NCBI GenBank assembly: GCA_025450355.1
Contig: JANWHR010000033.1
Span: 1 to 7,526, forward strand
DNA length: 7,526 nucleotides
Direction: 5' to 3'
DNA from: Micropepsaceae bacterium
GTDB taxonomy: Bacteria; Pseudomonadota; Alphaproteobacteria; Micropepsales; Micropepsaceae
Of the stretch, positions 1 through 5,891 are shown piece by piece. The first letter of the stretch is position 1. Every line of letters starts with the position of its first letter. A program made the translations under genes and the position numbers. The notes under the pieces are model-generated. The model had not been told where the DNA came from. It saw nothing but the letters and a program-made list of their open reading frames with translations, and ran no database searches.

Positions 1-117
1 CCCATTGCCGGCCGGCGCGGCAACGGCATGTGCAATCCACAGCGCGCAACAGGCCGCAGTGAAGATTGGCAAGGGTCCGAACGAAGCCGTTTTTCGACCG
101 GCAGTGGCTTTATCCAT
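1..117 (-). CDS. N-terminus of a probable exported protein (partial, runs off left edge)
   Basis: Reading leftward from the ATG at 117-115 there are 39 open codons to the window edge. The peptide starts MDKATAGRK (basic n-region). A hydrophobic stretch at residues 13-30 (FGPLPIFTAACCALWIAHA) follows, then an A-V-A/A-P signal-peptidase I type site at residues 31-35. A possible ribosome binding site, AAAGG (minus strand, 131-127), lies 9 nt before the start. A typical Sec signal peptide with correct order and spacing makes a real gene likely, but only the leader is visible, so the mature protein and its function are unknown. It points the same way as the PEP-CTERM gene upstream, separated by the hairpin-rich gap. 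The main doubt is that 39 codons is short enough to be open by chance. Confidence 0.5.
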   Translation of the reverse strand, partial: MDKATAGRKTASFGPLPIFTAACCALWIAHAVAAPAGNG

Positions 118-228
118 GTCATCGCGCCTTTGCGCTTCGCGCCCATATTGCCGCACTGCGCCGCAGATTAAAATCCACAGCTCTTGCGCATTTTCGAACG
201 TGCTTAATACCCGCCGCTTTTTTGTACC

Positions 229-355
229 GCGGGCTTCCAGCCCGCATTTCCATGTGTCGGGCGTCCCGCCCGCATGGACCGGCGGGCTTCCCGCCTTCGC
301 GGCGCGCCATAGCGTACGGCTCTGCCCGCGCGAAGAGATGGCGCCGCTACGGCGC
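229..355. repeat. Cluster of four GC-rich hairpins with 3-nt loops (REP-like)
   Basis: Four perfect inverted repeats lie in the gap downstream of the PEP-CTERM gene. The first is GCGGGCT-TCC-AGCCCGC at 229-245. The second is CGGGCG-TCC-CGCCCG at 258-272. The third is GGCGGG-CTT-CCCGCC at 281-295. The fourth is GCGCCG-CTA-CGGCGC at 341-355. All have 6-7 bp stems and triplet loops, and the first two share the loop TCC. This resembles the repetitive extragenic palindromes scattered through many proteobacterial genomes. On the minus strand they follow the PEP-CTERM stop by about 36 nt and could stabilise or end that transcript, but none is followed by a clear run of T. The rest of 118-390 holds nothing else I recognise. 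Confidence 0.6.
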
Positions 356-390
356 GACGGCGGCCAGTCCGCTACATGGATTGAAGATGG

Positions 391-1071
391 TCAGGCTTTG
401 CGAATTCGGCTGCCAAAGCCGAAAAGACCGGCAAGACCAATCCCGAACATGGCGAGTGTTGCGGGTTCGGGAATGGCCGGTATCGGATCGGTAAAGGCAA
501 AAACGAAATCATTGTAGTCGTAGTCGCCATGCATGCGGTCTTCCCACTCGACAAAGGTGACGACTGTTCCTGGAGTCTTGCCCAGCAGTGCAATCGGGGC
601 CGCACCCTGCGCCGTTAATGCGCCGAAGCCCAGTGTTTCGTAAGCTGCGTTAACGGCACTGGCGTTGCTCGCATCCACGGTGGGCGTGATGACATCGTGC
701 GCGTAGCCGTCCAGGCCGAGGGCGTTGGTCGTATAGCTGGCCGGGTCGGTGACGTCCGTCAGCCCAAAGACCAGTCCGGGGCCTGGATTGCCCAGGTAAA
801 CGGTTTGTCCGGTCGTCGCGGCCGTGCAGCCACTGTTGCTGATATTGCAGAAGATGTTTGAAACGGAGTTGGGGCTGGTCTCGCTGAGATTGAGTGTATC
901 TCCGGCCAGCGAGAAGAGGTACACCGCATAGACATCCGTGCCATTGGTGGTAAGCGGAGTCAGCGTGGTAATCGGTGTGGCCATGACCGCACCGCTCATG
1001 AGCAATGTTCCGGCGAACACGGCGCCGAATGTCACCTGCGCACACGCACGCGCCCTGGTTTCAAGTTCCAT
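391..1071 (-). CDS. PEP-CTERM sorting domain-containing protein with DUF4114-like motif
   Basis: This is a 226-residue surface or secreted protein. An N-terminal signal peptide (basic residues, then hydrophobic residues ~13-31 ending MSGAVMA before TPITT) sends it across the inner membrane. The C-terminus is a textbook PEP-CTERM signal: I-P-E-P at 200-203, a hydrophobic helix at about 205-220, and a basic tail SRIRKA. By family knowledge an exosortase cleaves at this motif and the product reaches the cell surface or matrix. Just before the signal, residues 175-191 contain EWEDR...GDYDYNDFVF, the acidic DYDYND hallmark of DUF4114 domains, which often occur in PEP-CTERM proteins. The middle is rich in T, S, N and G. 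A G-rich stretch (GCGGGGATCG) lies directly before the ATG as a weak ribosome binding site. No exosortase is in the window, but an exosortase-associated acyltransferase lies at 2259-3047. The precise role is unknown. Confidence 0.9.
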   Translation of the reverse strand: MELETRARACAQVTFGAVFAGTLLMSGAVMATPITTLTPLTTNGTDVYAVYLFSLAGDTLNLSETSPNSVSNIFCNISNSGCTAATTGQTVYLGNPGPGLVFGLTDVTDPASYTTNALGLDGYAHDVITPTVDASNASAVNAAYETLGFGALTAQGAAPIALLGKTPGTVVTFVEWEDRMHGDYDYNDFVFAFTDPIPAIPEPATLAMFGIGLAGLFGFGSRIRKA

Positions 1072-1160
1072 CGATCCCCGCTACCCCTGTTGCAATGTTG
1101 AACAGCGCGCCCGGCGACAAGCCGATCCCCCAAAACGCATGTCTCGGGATTCCGTTCCTT

Positions 1161-1364
1161 CTATTCCCAGGAAAACCAAAGCTGCCTTTTCGCAATCACC
1201 CGCTGCGTTTGTTCGATACGGGTCAGGATTTCGGCCAGTGTCTCGTAATCCGCGGTCACATCGTTCAACAACCGGCGCGTGCCCGGATCAACCGTCCGGG
1301 CCCGGATGGTCCGCATGGCTTCCGCCCTGTTGCGACCGCGGAAGATGATCGTCTCCGAGCCCAT
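1161..1364 (-). CDS. Small hypothetical protein (67 aa)
   Basis: A small, soluble, charged protein with no signal peptide or membrane segment. Residues 25-58 look helical (TRRLLNDVTADYETLAEILT, then RIEQTQRVIAKRQ). The start ATG at 1364 has GAAGG 5 nt upstream, a reasonable ribosome binding site; a second ATG at residue 17 is possible. The pattern D-x-x-x-R-x-x-L...A-DY-x-x-LAE also occurs in the 72-aa product of the upstream gene (1433-1651), and similar small proteins are common in Rhizobiales-like genomes, usually as several copies. The two genes are 68 bp apart on the same strand and may be co-transcribed. I do not recognise a function. Confidence 0.6.
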   Translation of the reverse strand: MGSETIIFRGRNRAEAMRTIRARTVDPGTRRLLNDVTADYETLAEILTRIEQTQRVIAKRQLWFSWE

Positions 1365-1432
1365 CGGGCACCTTCGCGAGAGACCGCCAAAACGTATGTT
1401 TGAAAAACGCGTTCCGCTCCGGCCGGGCAGAA

Positions 1433-1651
1433 TTAACCTTCGGCGCGTTGCGGCTGCGCCGGCGCGTTTTCCTCGCTCCGTCGCGGTGCAAAGTTGGACA
1501 GTTCGATTGCCCGTTCCGCAAGCCGCACATAATCATCGGCCCATCGCAGCATGGCGTCACGGCTATTGGCATCCTGGACATTGGAAGCAATGCTGCGGAG
1601 TTCTTCCGCCCGCCGGAAAAACCGCCCGGCGATCTCGTCCGACTCGACCAT
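1433..1651 (-). CDS. Small hypothetical protein (72 aa; 78 aa from the upstream ATG)
   Basis: A small soluble protein of one or two helices: residues 3-23 (ESDEIAGRFFRRAEELRSIA) and 26-50 (including RDAMLRWADDYVRLAERAIE), then a Pro/Ala/Gln/Arg-rich tail. I chose the ATG at 1651 because related small alphaproteobacterial proteins commonly begin M-x-x-DEIA and a GGGCGGG stretch lies 8 nt before it. The alternative ATG at 1669 adds MGRVIV but has no visible ribosome binding site. Coding potential looks real: the residue pattern (RRAEELR, ADDYVRLAERA) is that of a conserved family of unknown function seen repeatedly in Rhizobiales-type genomes. It precedes the 67-aa gene on the same strand and is divergent from the SciP-like gene. 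It may be part of a stress-linked set, but nothing in the sequence shows this. Confidence 0.7.
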   Translation of the reverse strand: MVESDEIAGRFFRRAEELRSIASNVQDANSRDAMLRWADDYVRLAERAIELSNFAPRRSEENAPAQPQRAEG

Positions 1652-1969
1652 GACTATGACCCGCCCCATTTCGACGAAACAAGGTTAACGCAAACGGCGG
1701 GTTCCGGGGATTGCGATCGCCAGGGTTAAAGGCGGTTTTCTGCGCAACTTTATTGCCAATATCGCCCACGAACCACAGTTCCGGATGGAACCAGCGCTGC
1801 GGCGGCAGGTTTTGGCATTTCAGGCGAAACTTAAACTGCTGTTGCGCGTTTTGAGGACTTCCTGCCGCTGGGATTGTTCACAGGGGCACTGGGTTTCTTT
1901 TGCCGGGGGTCATTCGTGGCCCAAGTCAAGCAAGCTGATGCGCAACAGATTCTGAAAGGGGTCTCCTGG
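1652..1969. other. Intergenic region between divergent genes
   Basis: About 318 bp separate the small minus-strand gene from the plus-strand SciP-like gene, so both promoters should lie here. I see no convincing -35/-10 pair. TTAA half-sites occur at 1685, 1726 and 1831, but no two form the TTAA-N7-TTAA box of the cell-cycle regulator CtrA. An 8-bp palindrome GCGATCGC lies at 1713-1720. No open frame here has protein-like features, and I see no RNA gene. Confidence 0.5.
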
Positions 1970-2206
1970 ATGAATGTGGCCACGGAATATTCGTCTGTTC
2001 ACGAATTACCTGCTCCCCGGACAACCCGCTGGGTTCCCCGGCGCAAGGCCCAAGTGGTTCTCGCGGTCAGTAATGGCCTCCTGTCCGCGGAAGAGGCCTG
2101 TGTGCGCTACCAGATGACCCGGGAAGAATTGTCGGGCTGGCAAAGCGCCTATCTGCGGTACGGAGTCGGTGGACTGAAAACCACAAGATCGCTTCCGAAA
2201 TCCTGA
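1970..2206 (+). CDS. SciP-like (DUF1153) transcriptional regulator, short form
   Basis: A 78-residue cytoplasmic DNA-binding protein. Its core at residues 17-72 (TTRWVPRRKAQVVLAV, then NGLLSAEEACVRYQMTREEL, SGWQSAYLRYGVGGLKTTR) matches the SciP/DUF1153 family: RWV-RRKA-VV-AV, GLLS-EEAC-RY, and E-xx-WQ-x6-G-xx-GL. In Caulobacter, SciP is a helix-turn-helix protein that restrains CtrA-activated cell-cycle genes. I chose the ATG at 1970 because AAAGGGG lies 8 nt before it and the family match begins shortly after; the frame extends upstream to 1874 but that part looks unrelated. Compared with the usual ~90-residue SciP it lacks the conserved N-terminal segment before the DLP-like motif (here HELPAP), so it is probably a divergent paralog rather than the main cell-cycle SciP. 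A small hairpin (GCGGA-CTGA-TCCGC, 2216-2229) lies between it and the acyltransferase gene 52 bp downstream. Confidence 0.85.
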   Translation: MNVATEYSSVHELPAPRTTRWVPRRKAQVVLAVSNGLLSAEEACVRYQMTREELSGWQSAYLRYGVGGLKTTRSLPKS

Positions 2207-2258
2207 ACCGATGTAGCGGACTGATCCGCGACGGCGATCAAACGCGAAGTGGACCTTG

Positions 2259-3047
2259 ATGGGTTCTGGTTCCTCCAGCGTTTTGGACTCATACGACAGC
2301 TGTTTTGAGGTCGCGCCCGTCGAAACGGCCGAACAGCTGACGGCGGCCTTCCGCTTGCGTTATCAGGTCTATTGCGTCGAAAATCAGTTCGAAAATTACG
2401 AAGGGAGTCCCACGGGACTTGAAATCGACGCTTATGATCAGCACTCGCTGCACAGTCTTCTTCTCCATCGTACCTCCCGCGAACCCCTCGGGACGGTACG
2501 CCTGATCCTTCCGGGCGCATGTCCCGGCGCGAAGGCGGCGGGACTTCCGGTCGGGGAGATCTGTCCGCGCGAATTCATCGGCAAAAAATCGCCCTTGCCT
2601 TTGGAAAGGACCGCCGAAATCTCCCGGTTTGCGATTTCAAAAAGAATTTGCTGCCGGACTGTAGGACGGAATGCGGGGGCGCCATTCGCTGCGTCCCATG
2701 GCATCACAGGCCGCATTCCGTATCTTTCGCTGGGTTTGATGCAGGCGGTCATCGGGATGGCGGCGCGGGCAGAAATCACCCATCTCTGCGCAGTGATGGA
2801 GCCATCTCTGTTGCGGATACTGGCGCGCCTCGGGATTCACGTCACCCCGCTCGGACCCATGGTCGTCTGGCATGGACAAAGGCAGCCCTGTTATTCGGAT
2901 ATCGACCGCCTGCTGGCGCGGATCTGGGCCGAACGGCGCGATGTCTGGCAGGTGCTGACCCGCGACGGGATGCTGTGGCCGCTAAACACAGACATCACAG
3001 CACGGCATCGTGAGCCGTTCGTACAAAGATTAACATCAATCTCGTAA
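2259..3047 (+). CDS. PEP-CTERM/exosortase system-associated acyltransferase
   Basis: A 262-residue cytoplasmic protein of the GNAT-like, autoinducer-synthase-related family found with exosortase systems. Motifs in order: FRLRYQVYCVEN at 31-42, E-x-D-x-YD at 55-60, GTVRLILP at 78-85, AEISRFAISK at 119-128 (the E-x-SRF motif shared with LuxI-type enzymes), IPYLSLGLMQA at 153-163, AVMEPSLLRILARLGI at 178-193 and GP...WHGQRQPC at 199-211. These match the TIGR03694-type family along its length. The family is predicted to transfer an acyl group in exopolysaccharide or protein-sorting biology, but its substrate is unknown. The ATG at 2259 follows a TTG at 2256 that could also serve; a weak AAGTGGA lies upstream. 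It is 52 bp after the SciP-like gene and may share its transcript. No exosortase gene is next to it here, which is unusual because these acyltransferases often sit beside one. Confidence 0.88.
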   Translation: MGSGSSSVLDSYDSCFEVAPVETAEQLTAAFRLRYQVYCVENQFENYEGSPTGLEIDAYDQHSLHSLLLHRTSREPLGTVRLILPGACPGAKAAGLPVGEICPREFIGKKSPLPLERTAEISRFAISKRICCRTVGRNAGAPFAASHGITGRIPYLSLGLMQAVIGMAARAEITHLCAVMEPSLLRILARLGIHVTPLGPMVVWHGQRQPCYSDIDRLLARIWAERRDVWQVLTRDGMLWPLNTDITARHREPFVQRLTSIS

Positions 3048-3077
3048 TCGGCAAACGGGCTGCCGCCCAGGGTAAGC

Positions 3078-3097
3078 GGGGCCGGAGTTACATTTTG
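3078..3097. repeat. Imperfect 20-bp repeat, copy 1
   Basis: This intergenic stretch matches 5487-5506 at 17 of 20 positions, including a perfect 12-bp core GGGGCCGGAGTT. Both copies are non-coding, in the same orientation, and flank the patatin and Mpo1-like genes. They could be remnants of a mobile-element end or a dispersed repeat. Chance cannot be excluded in GC-rich DNA. Confidence 0.35.
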
Positions 3098-3102
3098 CCG
3101 CC

Positions 3103-3126
3103 GGCCGCGGAATCCCTATCGCGGCC
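3103..3126. other. Stem-loop between acyltransferase and patatin genes
   Basis: A perfect 7-bp inverted repeat, GGCCGCG and CGCGGCC, encloses a 10-nt loop 55 nt after the acyltransferase stop. There is no T-tract after it, so it is not a standard intrinsic terminator. It may weakly separate the two transcripts. The remaining gap up to 3264 shows no gene. Confidence 0.3.
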
Positions 3127-3167
3127 AATGGCGCAGCCACAATGCCGCGTTCCAGCGTGGACAATCA

Positions 3168-3196
3168 TTGCCCCGGCGGGTTTCCACTCGCTATTT
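3168..3196 (+). promoter_or_regulatory. Possible sigma-70 type promoter for the patatin gene
   Basis: TTGCCC (3168-3173) and CTATTT (3191-3196) are separated by exactly 17 nt, resembling the alphaproteobacterial housekeeping pattern (TTGACC-N17-CTATAT type). The start of transcription would fall near 3203, about 62 nt before the ATG. This is a visual match only. Confidence 0.3.
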
Positions 3197-3264
3197 CCCT
3201 CGTGCCGGGGGATTGTAGATCAGAAACCGATTAATCCCGGCTTCTTCAGGAACAGCGAGGGCAA

Positions 3265-4989
3265 ATGCCAATTTTTGGTCTGGACGGCCGGTGGCGGTTC
3301 TCCGGCGTTGTACTAATCATGGGAAGTCTGCAGCTTGCAGGGTGCGCGCACACAATATCTGACGGCGAAAACTCGGCTGCTCTTTGTCCAAATGTGCAGA
3401 GTATTGAGTGCACCTTTAATTCCGATGCCGGATACCGGTTCAATCCCGACAGGAATTCCGGGCGGGACACCCTCGTAATTGTGACACTCTCTGGCGGAGG
3501 CGTCCGGGCCGCTGCACTTGCCTACGGCACTTTGTTGGCTCTGCGTGAAATTCCGGCGACACAACGGGCAAACCTCCTTGACCGGATCGACGTCATCTCG
3601 TCCGTTTCTGGTGGTTCAGTTGCGGCCGGCTGGTACGCCGCGAAGGGCGCACAAGGTCTCGGACCCGGAAATAACCTTGAAAAATTCCTGTATTCGGACA
3701 ACAACGCCGCACTGGAGTTCCGCGGCCTTAATCCAGTCGCTGTCTTTCGATACGCGGCGACCAACTACCAGCGTAGCGACGTAATCGCGGGGTATCTTAC
3801 CCGGCAACTGTTTTCCGTGGGCGAGCATCCACTCACGTTTGCCGACGTGCTGAACAAGTACCAGACCGATTTGACGCAGCCGTACATCATCCTGAATTCG
3901 ACCGATTTCGGTCACGAGACCCGCTTTCCGTTCACCCAAGGGCACTTCGATCTTCTCTGCTCGGATTTGGCGAAATTCCCGTTGGGCTATGCCGTTGCGG
4001 CATCCGCGAACTTCCCCCTGGTTTTTTCGCCGATCGCGATCGAGAATCACTCGCAAAATTGCCCGCTGGGTGAAAACTGGTCCAGTCAGGGTCCGCCAAA
4101 CTGGATCAATCGTTACGCGAGATTCGATACAGAAGAGTCGCGCCGGCCGCCGGTCCCGGCAAGAGGGTGCCCAACGGATAAGAATGGCCTTTCGCCGGTG
4201 CAGCTTGACCCGACTGGCCAGAACGGACTGGCGGTCAAGTCACTCCAGTTACTCGAGCTTCGTGCCGCACGCGAAGCGCGCGCCTATCTGGAAGCGTGTG
4301 CGGACGACCGATATGTCCACCTTCTGGATGGTGGACTCGTCGACAACCTCGGTGTGGCATCAACCCTCGAGATTGAGGACCGCGCCGGCCTGGAACCGGG
4401 ACTTTATCAACGATTCACCGAACCTTTCCCGAACGGTTCGATCAGCGAGCGTTGGCCGCGTCGATATCAAAATGTGAAGAATATTCTCTATGTTGTCGTG
4501 AACGCCCGCTCGCGGCTGGATTTCGATCAGGACGATCGTGTTTATCCCCTGGGTTTTTTCCCGTCACTGTTGAGGGTCGTCGATACGCCCGTCGATGCAA
4601 CCATACTCGACACTCAAAACTATCTTGCCGCGGAGCTTGAAATCATTGCGCAGCGCGCTGTGCGCCCCGCCATGACTTGCCCTGCGGATGCCAATACGCC
4701 AATGGCGTCGAATGTGCGTCCACTGCCGCACATCTGCTTTAGCATTGTGTCAGTCGATTTTGACGCGATCCCGGATGCCCGTTGCCGTGAAGCCTTTTGG
4801 CGCTTGCCCGCGAGTTGGACGTTGAAGGACAGTGCCGTGTCCGCGCTGATTCAATTGCCCCGATTGCTTCTGGGGAGGAGCCCTGAATTGAAGGATTTCC
4901 AGACAAACTCCGGGGCGCCTCTTAAACCTTCGTTTCCCGGCGATTTCCGGAATATTTGTGCAGCTGTCGCATCGGCTTATCCAAATTAG
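3265..4989 (+). CDS. Patatin-like phospholipase family lipoprotein
   Basis: A 574-residue predicted serine lipid acyl hydrolase. The N-terminus is a lipoprotein signal: hydrophobic SGVVLIMGSLQ (13-23), then the lipobox L-A-G-C with Cys27 as the lipidation site, so the enzyme should be anchored to an envelope membrane. The patatin core follows: oxyanion-hole loop SGGGVRAAALAYG at 76-88, nucleophile motif S-V-S-G-G-S with Ser115, and the catalytic Asp in DGGLVDNLG (Asp355). Members hydrolyse ester bonds of phospholipids or other acyl lipids. The first Gly of the usual G-x-S-x-G is Ser113 here. About 240 residues separate Ser and Asp, and a further ~200 follow Asp355, so it is longer than minimal patatins; residues ~280-310 form a polar, Cys- and Pro-containing stretch. 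The ATG at 3265 has GAGGG just upstream. It lies 217 bp after the acyltransferase and 96 bp before the Mpo1-like gene. The natural lipid is unknown. Confidence 0.9.
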   Translation: MPIFGLDGRWRFSGVVLIMGSLQLAGCAHTISDGENSAALCPNVQSIECTFNSDAGYRFNPDRNSGRDTLVIVTLSGGGVRAAALAYGTLLALREIPATQRANLLDRIDVISSVSGGSVAAGWYAAKGAQGLGPGNNLEKFLYSDNNAALEFRGLNPVAVFRYAATNYQRSDVIAGYLTRQLFSVGEHPLTFADVLNKYQTDLTQPYIILNSTDFGHETRFPFTQGHFDLLCSDLAKFPLGYAVAASANFPLVFSPIAIENHSQNCPLGENWSSQGPPNWINRYARFDTEESRRPPVPARGCPTDKNGLSPVQLDPTGQNGLAVKSLQLLELRAAREARAYLEACADDRYVHLLDGGLVDNLGVASTLEIEDRAGLEPGLYQRFTEPFPNGSISERWPRRYQNVKNILYVVVNARSRLDFDQDDRVYPLGFFPSLLRVVDTPVDATILDTQNYLAAELEIIAQRAVRPAMTCPADANTPMASNVRPLPHICFSIVSVDFDAIPDARCREAFWRLPASWTLKDSAVSALIQLPRLLLGRSPELKDFQTNSGAPLKPSFPGDFRNICAAVASAYPN

Positions 4990-5085
4990 TCCGATCCGCG
5001 TCGCATCGCGCCGACAATCGCGATCGGGCCGCGTGTAAATCGGATATGATTAGGGGAGGTTCGAATAACAGAAAGGCCAGACGGA

Positions 5086-5466
5086 ATGACCAACGCCCGG
5101 GTCCAACCAATCACGAGCTACCGCGGATTCTGGCCCTTCTATTTGCACGAGCATTCCAAACCCGCGACACGGCGCTGGCACTTCGGCGGAACGCTCTCGG
5201 CGACGGCCTGCGTCGCCCTTGCGATTGTGCTGGGTAATCCATGGATTCTCATAGCCGCGGTGATTGCCGGCTACGGGCCCGCATGGATCGGTCACTTTCT
5301 GGTCGAAAAGAATCATCCCGCGACCTTTCGCTACCCGCTCTGGTCGCTGGTCAGTGATTTTCGCATGACATTCACATGGCTGGCTGGAAATCTCGGCCGC
5401 GAATTGCACAAAGCCGGAATCGAACCGCCGGATTTCACTGCTGATCGTCAGCGTTCCGCTTACTGA
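5086..5466 (+). CDS. DUF962 / Mpo1-like membrane protein
   Basis: A 126-residue small membrane protein of the DUF962 (YGL010w/Mpo1-like) family. Signature segments are FWPFYLHEHSKPATRRWHFGGT (split as 15-26 and 27-36), GYGPAWIGHFLVEKNHPATF (62-81) and PLWSLVSDFRM (84-94). Conserved His23, His32, His70, Glu74 and His77 are candidates for metal binding. Two hydrophobic helices are visible (about 37-50 and 53-68) and a shorter one near 95-101. Yeast Mpo1 is an iron-dependent dioxygenase in alpha-oxidation of 2-hydroxy fatty acids; bacterial members are mostly untested, so the reaction here is inferred. GAAAGG lies 9 nt before the ATG, and TATGAT (5045-5050) is a possible -10 box without a clear -35. 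It lies 96 bp after the patatin gene on the same strand, which may indicate shared lipid metabolism. Confidence 0.88.
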   Translation: MTNARVQPITSYRGFWPFYLHEHSKPATRRWHFGGTLSATACVALAIVLGNPWILIAAVIAGYGPAWIGHFLVEKNHPATFRYPLWSLVSDFRMTFTWLAGNLGRELHKAGIEPPDFTADRQRSAY

Positions 5467-5486
5467 CGGATTTTCGCGGAGGGTGT

Positions 5487-5506
5487 GGGGCCGGAGTTGA
5501 ATTTCG
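5487..5506. repeat. Imperfect 20-bp repeat, copy 2
   Basis: Second copy of the 3078-3097 element (17/20 identical, core GGGGCCGGAGTT). It lies 20 nt after the Mpo1-like stop codon and about 30 nt before the insertion-sequence left end. Its position next to a mobile-element remnant makes an element-derived origin plausible but unproven. Confidence 0.35.
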
Positions 5507-5537
5507 GCTTCTTTGGACGATTGGGGTTGGAATAGCT

Positions 5538-5710
5538 GAAGTGGACCCCGGAATTGGGACCGGTGGCTTAGTTGGAAATCAGTCCGTTGCGTTGCCGGAC
5601 GGGGCCGGCCATGAGCAAGCGAACGAGACGGAAGATTGATGTGGCGCTGAAGGCGAAGATTGCGCTGGAAGCACTGCGGGACGAAGCGACGGTGAGCGAT
5701 CTGGCTCTAC
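5538..5710 (+). mobile_element. Remnant of an IS3-family insertion sequence (left end)
   Basis: The stretch from 5538 begins TGAAGTGGACCCCGG, like the TG-starting terminal inverted repeat of IS3-family elements, and a transposase OrfA start codon follows 73 bp later, the usual spacing. No matching right inverted repeat and no OrfB are present before the next gene at 5892, so only a few percent to a tenth of the element survives. The right limit is set where similarity of OrfA to its family stops and is approximate. Confidence 0.6.
5611..5706 (+). pseudogene. Truncated IS3-family transposase OrfA
   Basis: The first 32 codons read MSKRTRRKIDVALKAKIALE then ALRDEATVSDLA, the typical N-terminus of an IS3-family OrfA (helix-turn-helix protein that binds the element ends). 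After residue 32 the expected continuation (a segment like RYQVHPNQIYAWK) is replaced by unrelated LRRWSRGQSRN, so the helix-turn-helix is broken. The frame stays open to 5874 by chance, but that tail has no family resemblance. It cannot encode a working transposase. The cause is probably a deletion or rearrangement with breakpoint near 5706-5712. Confidence 0.75.
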
Positions 5711-5891
5711 GCCGCTGGTCTCGAGGCCAGAGCCGGAATCGCCGGGCACGTTTCCCATCTGGCACATCAATCCCCGACGGTACGGAACTATGGCTGGCAG
5801 CGAACCGCGATTCGCCGTTGCCGGTGCACGCGACGGGCGCCTCCTTCCCAACGATCTTCTCGCATCCCCGCTGAGACGTTCGCGGAACGAC
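5711..5891. other. Non-coding segment after the IS remnant
   Basis: About 180 bp between the IS breakpoint and the stop of the minus-strand gene. I recognise no gene. A short hairpin, CGTTC-GCG-GAACG at 5877-5889, sits 2 nt beyond the minus-strand stop codon (5894-5892). It may mark the end of that transcript, but there is no T-tract. Confidence 0.4.

Noticed and set aside
119..310. Minus-strand open frame of 63 codons
   Set aside because: Its product is mostly a translation of the GC-rich hairpins (G/P/R-rich) and it has no ribosome binding site.
5..517. Plus-strand open frame of 170 codons at the left end
   Set aside because: It overlaps the well-supported PEP-CTERM gene on the other strand, runs through the hairpin cluster, and its product is low-complexity with no domain.
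1685..1834. TTAA half-sites near the SciP-like gene as CtrA boxes
   Set aside because: No two are spaced as TTAA-N7-TTAA; isolated TTAA tetramers are expected by chance.
4031..4042. 12-bp perfect palindrome CGATCGCGATCG
   Set aside because: It lies inside the patatin coding sequence and is explained by codons in GC-rich DNA; only one copy seen.
4991..5027. Inverted repeat CCGATC...GATCGG after the patatin stop as a terminator
   Set aside because: Only 6 bp with a 25-nt loop and no T-tract; too weak to call.
5579..5851. Minus-strand open frame of 90 codons across the IS remnant
   Set aside because: It is antisense to the recognisable OrfA fragment and its product matches no family I know.
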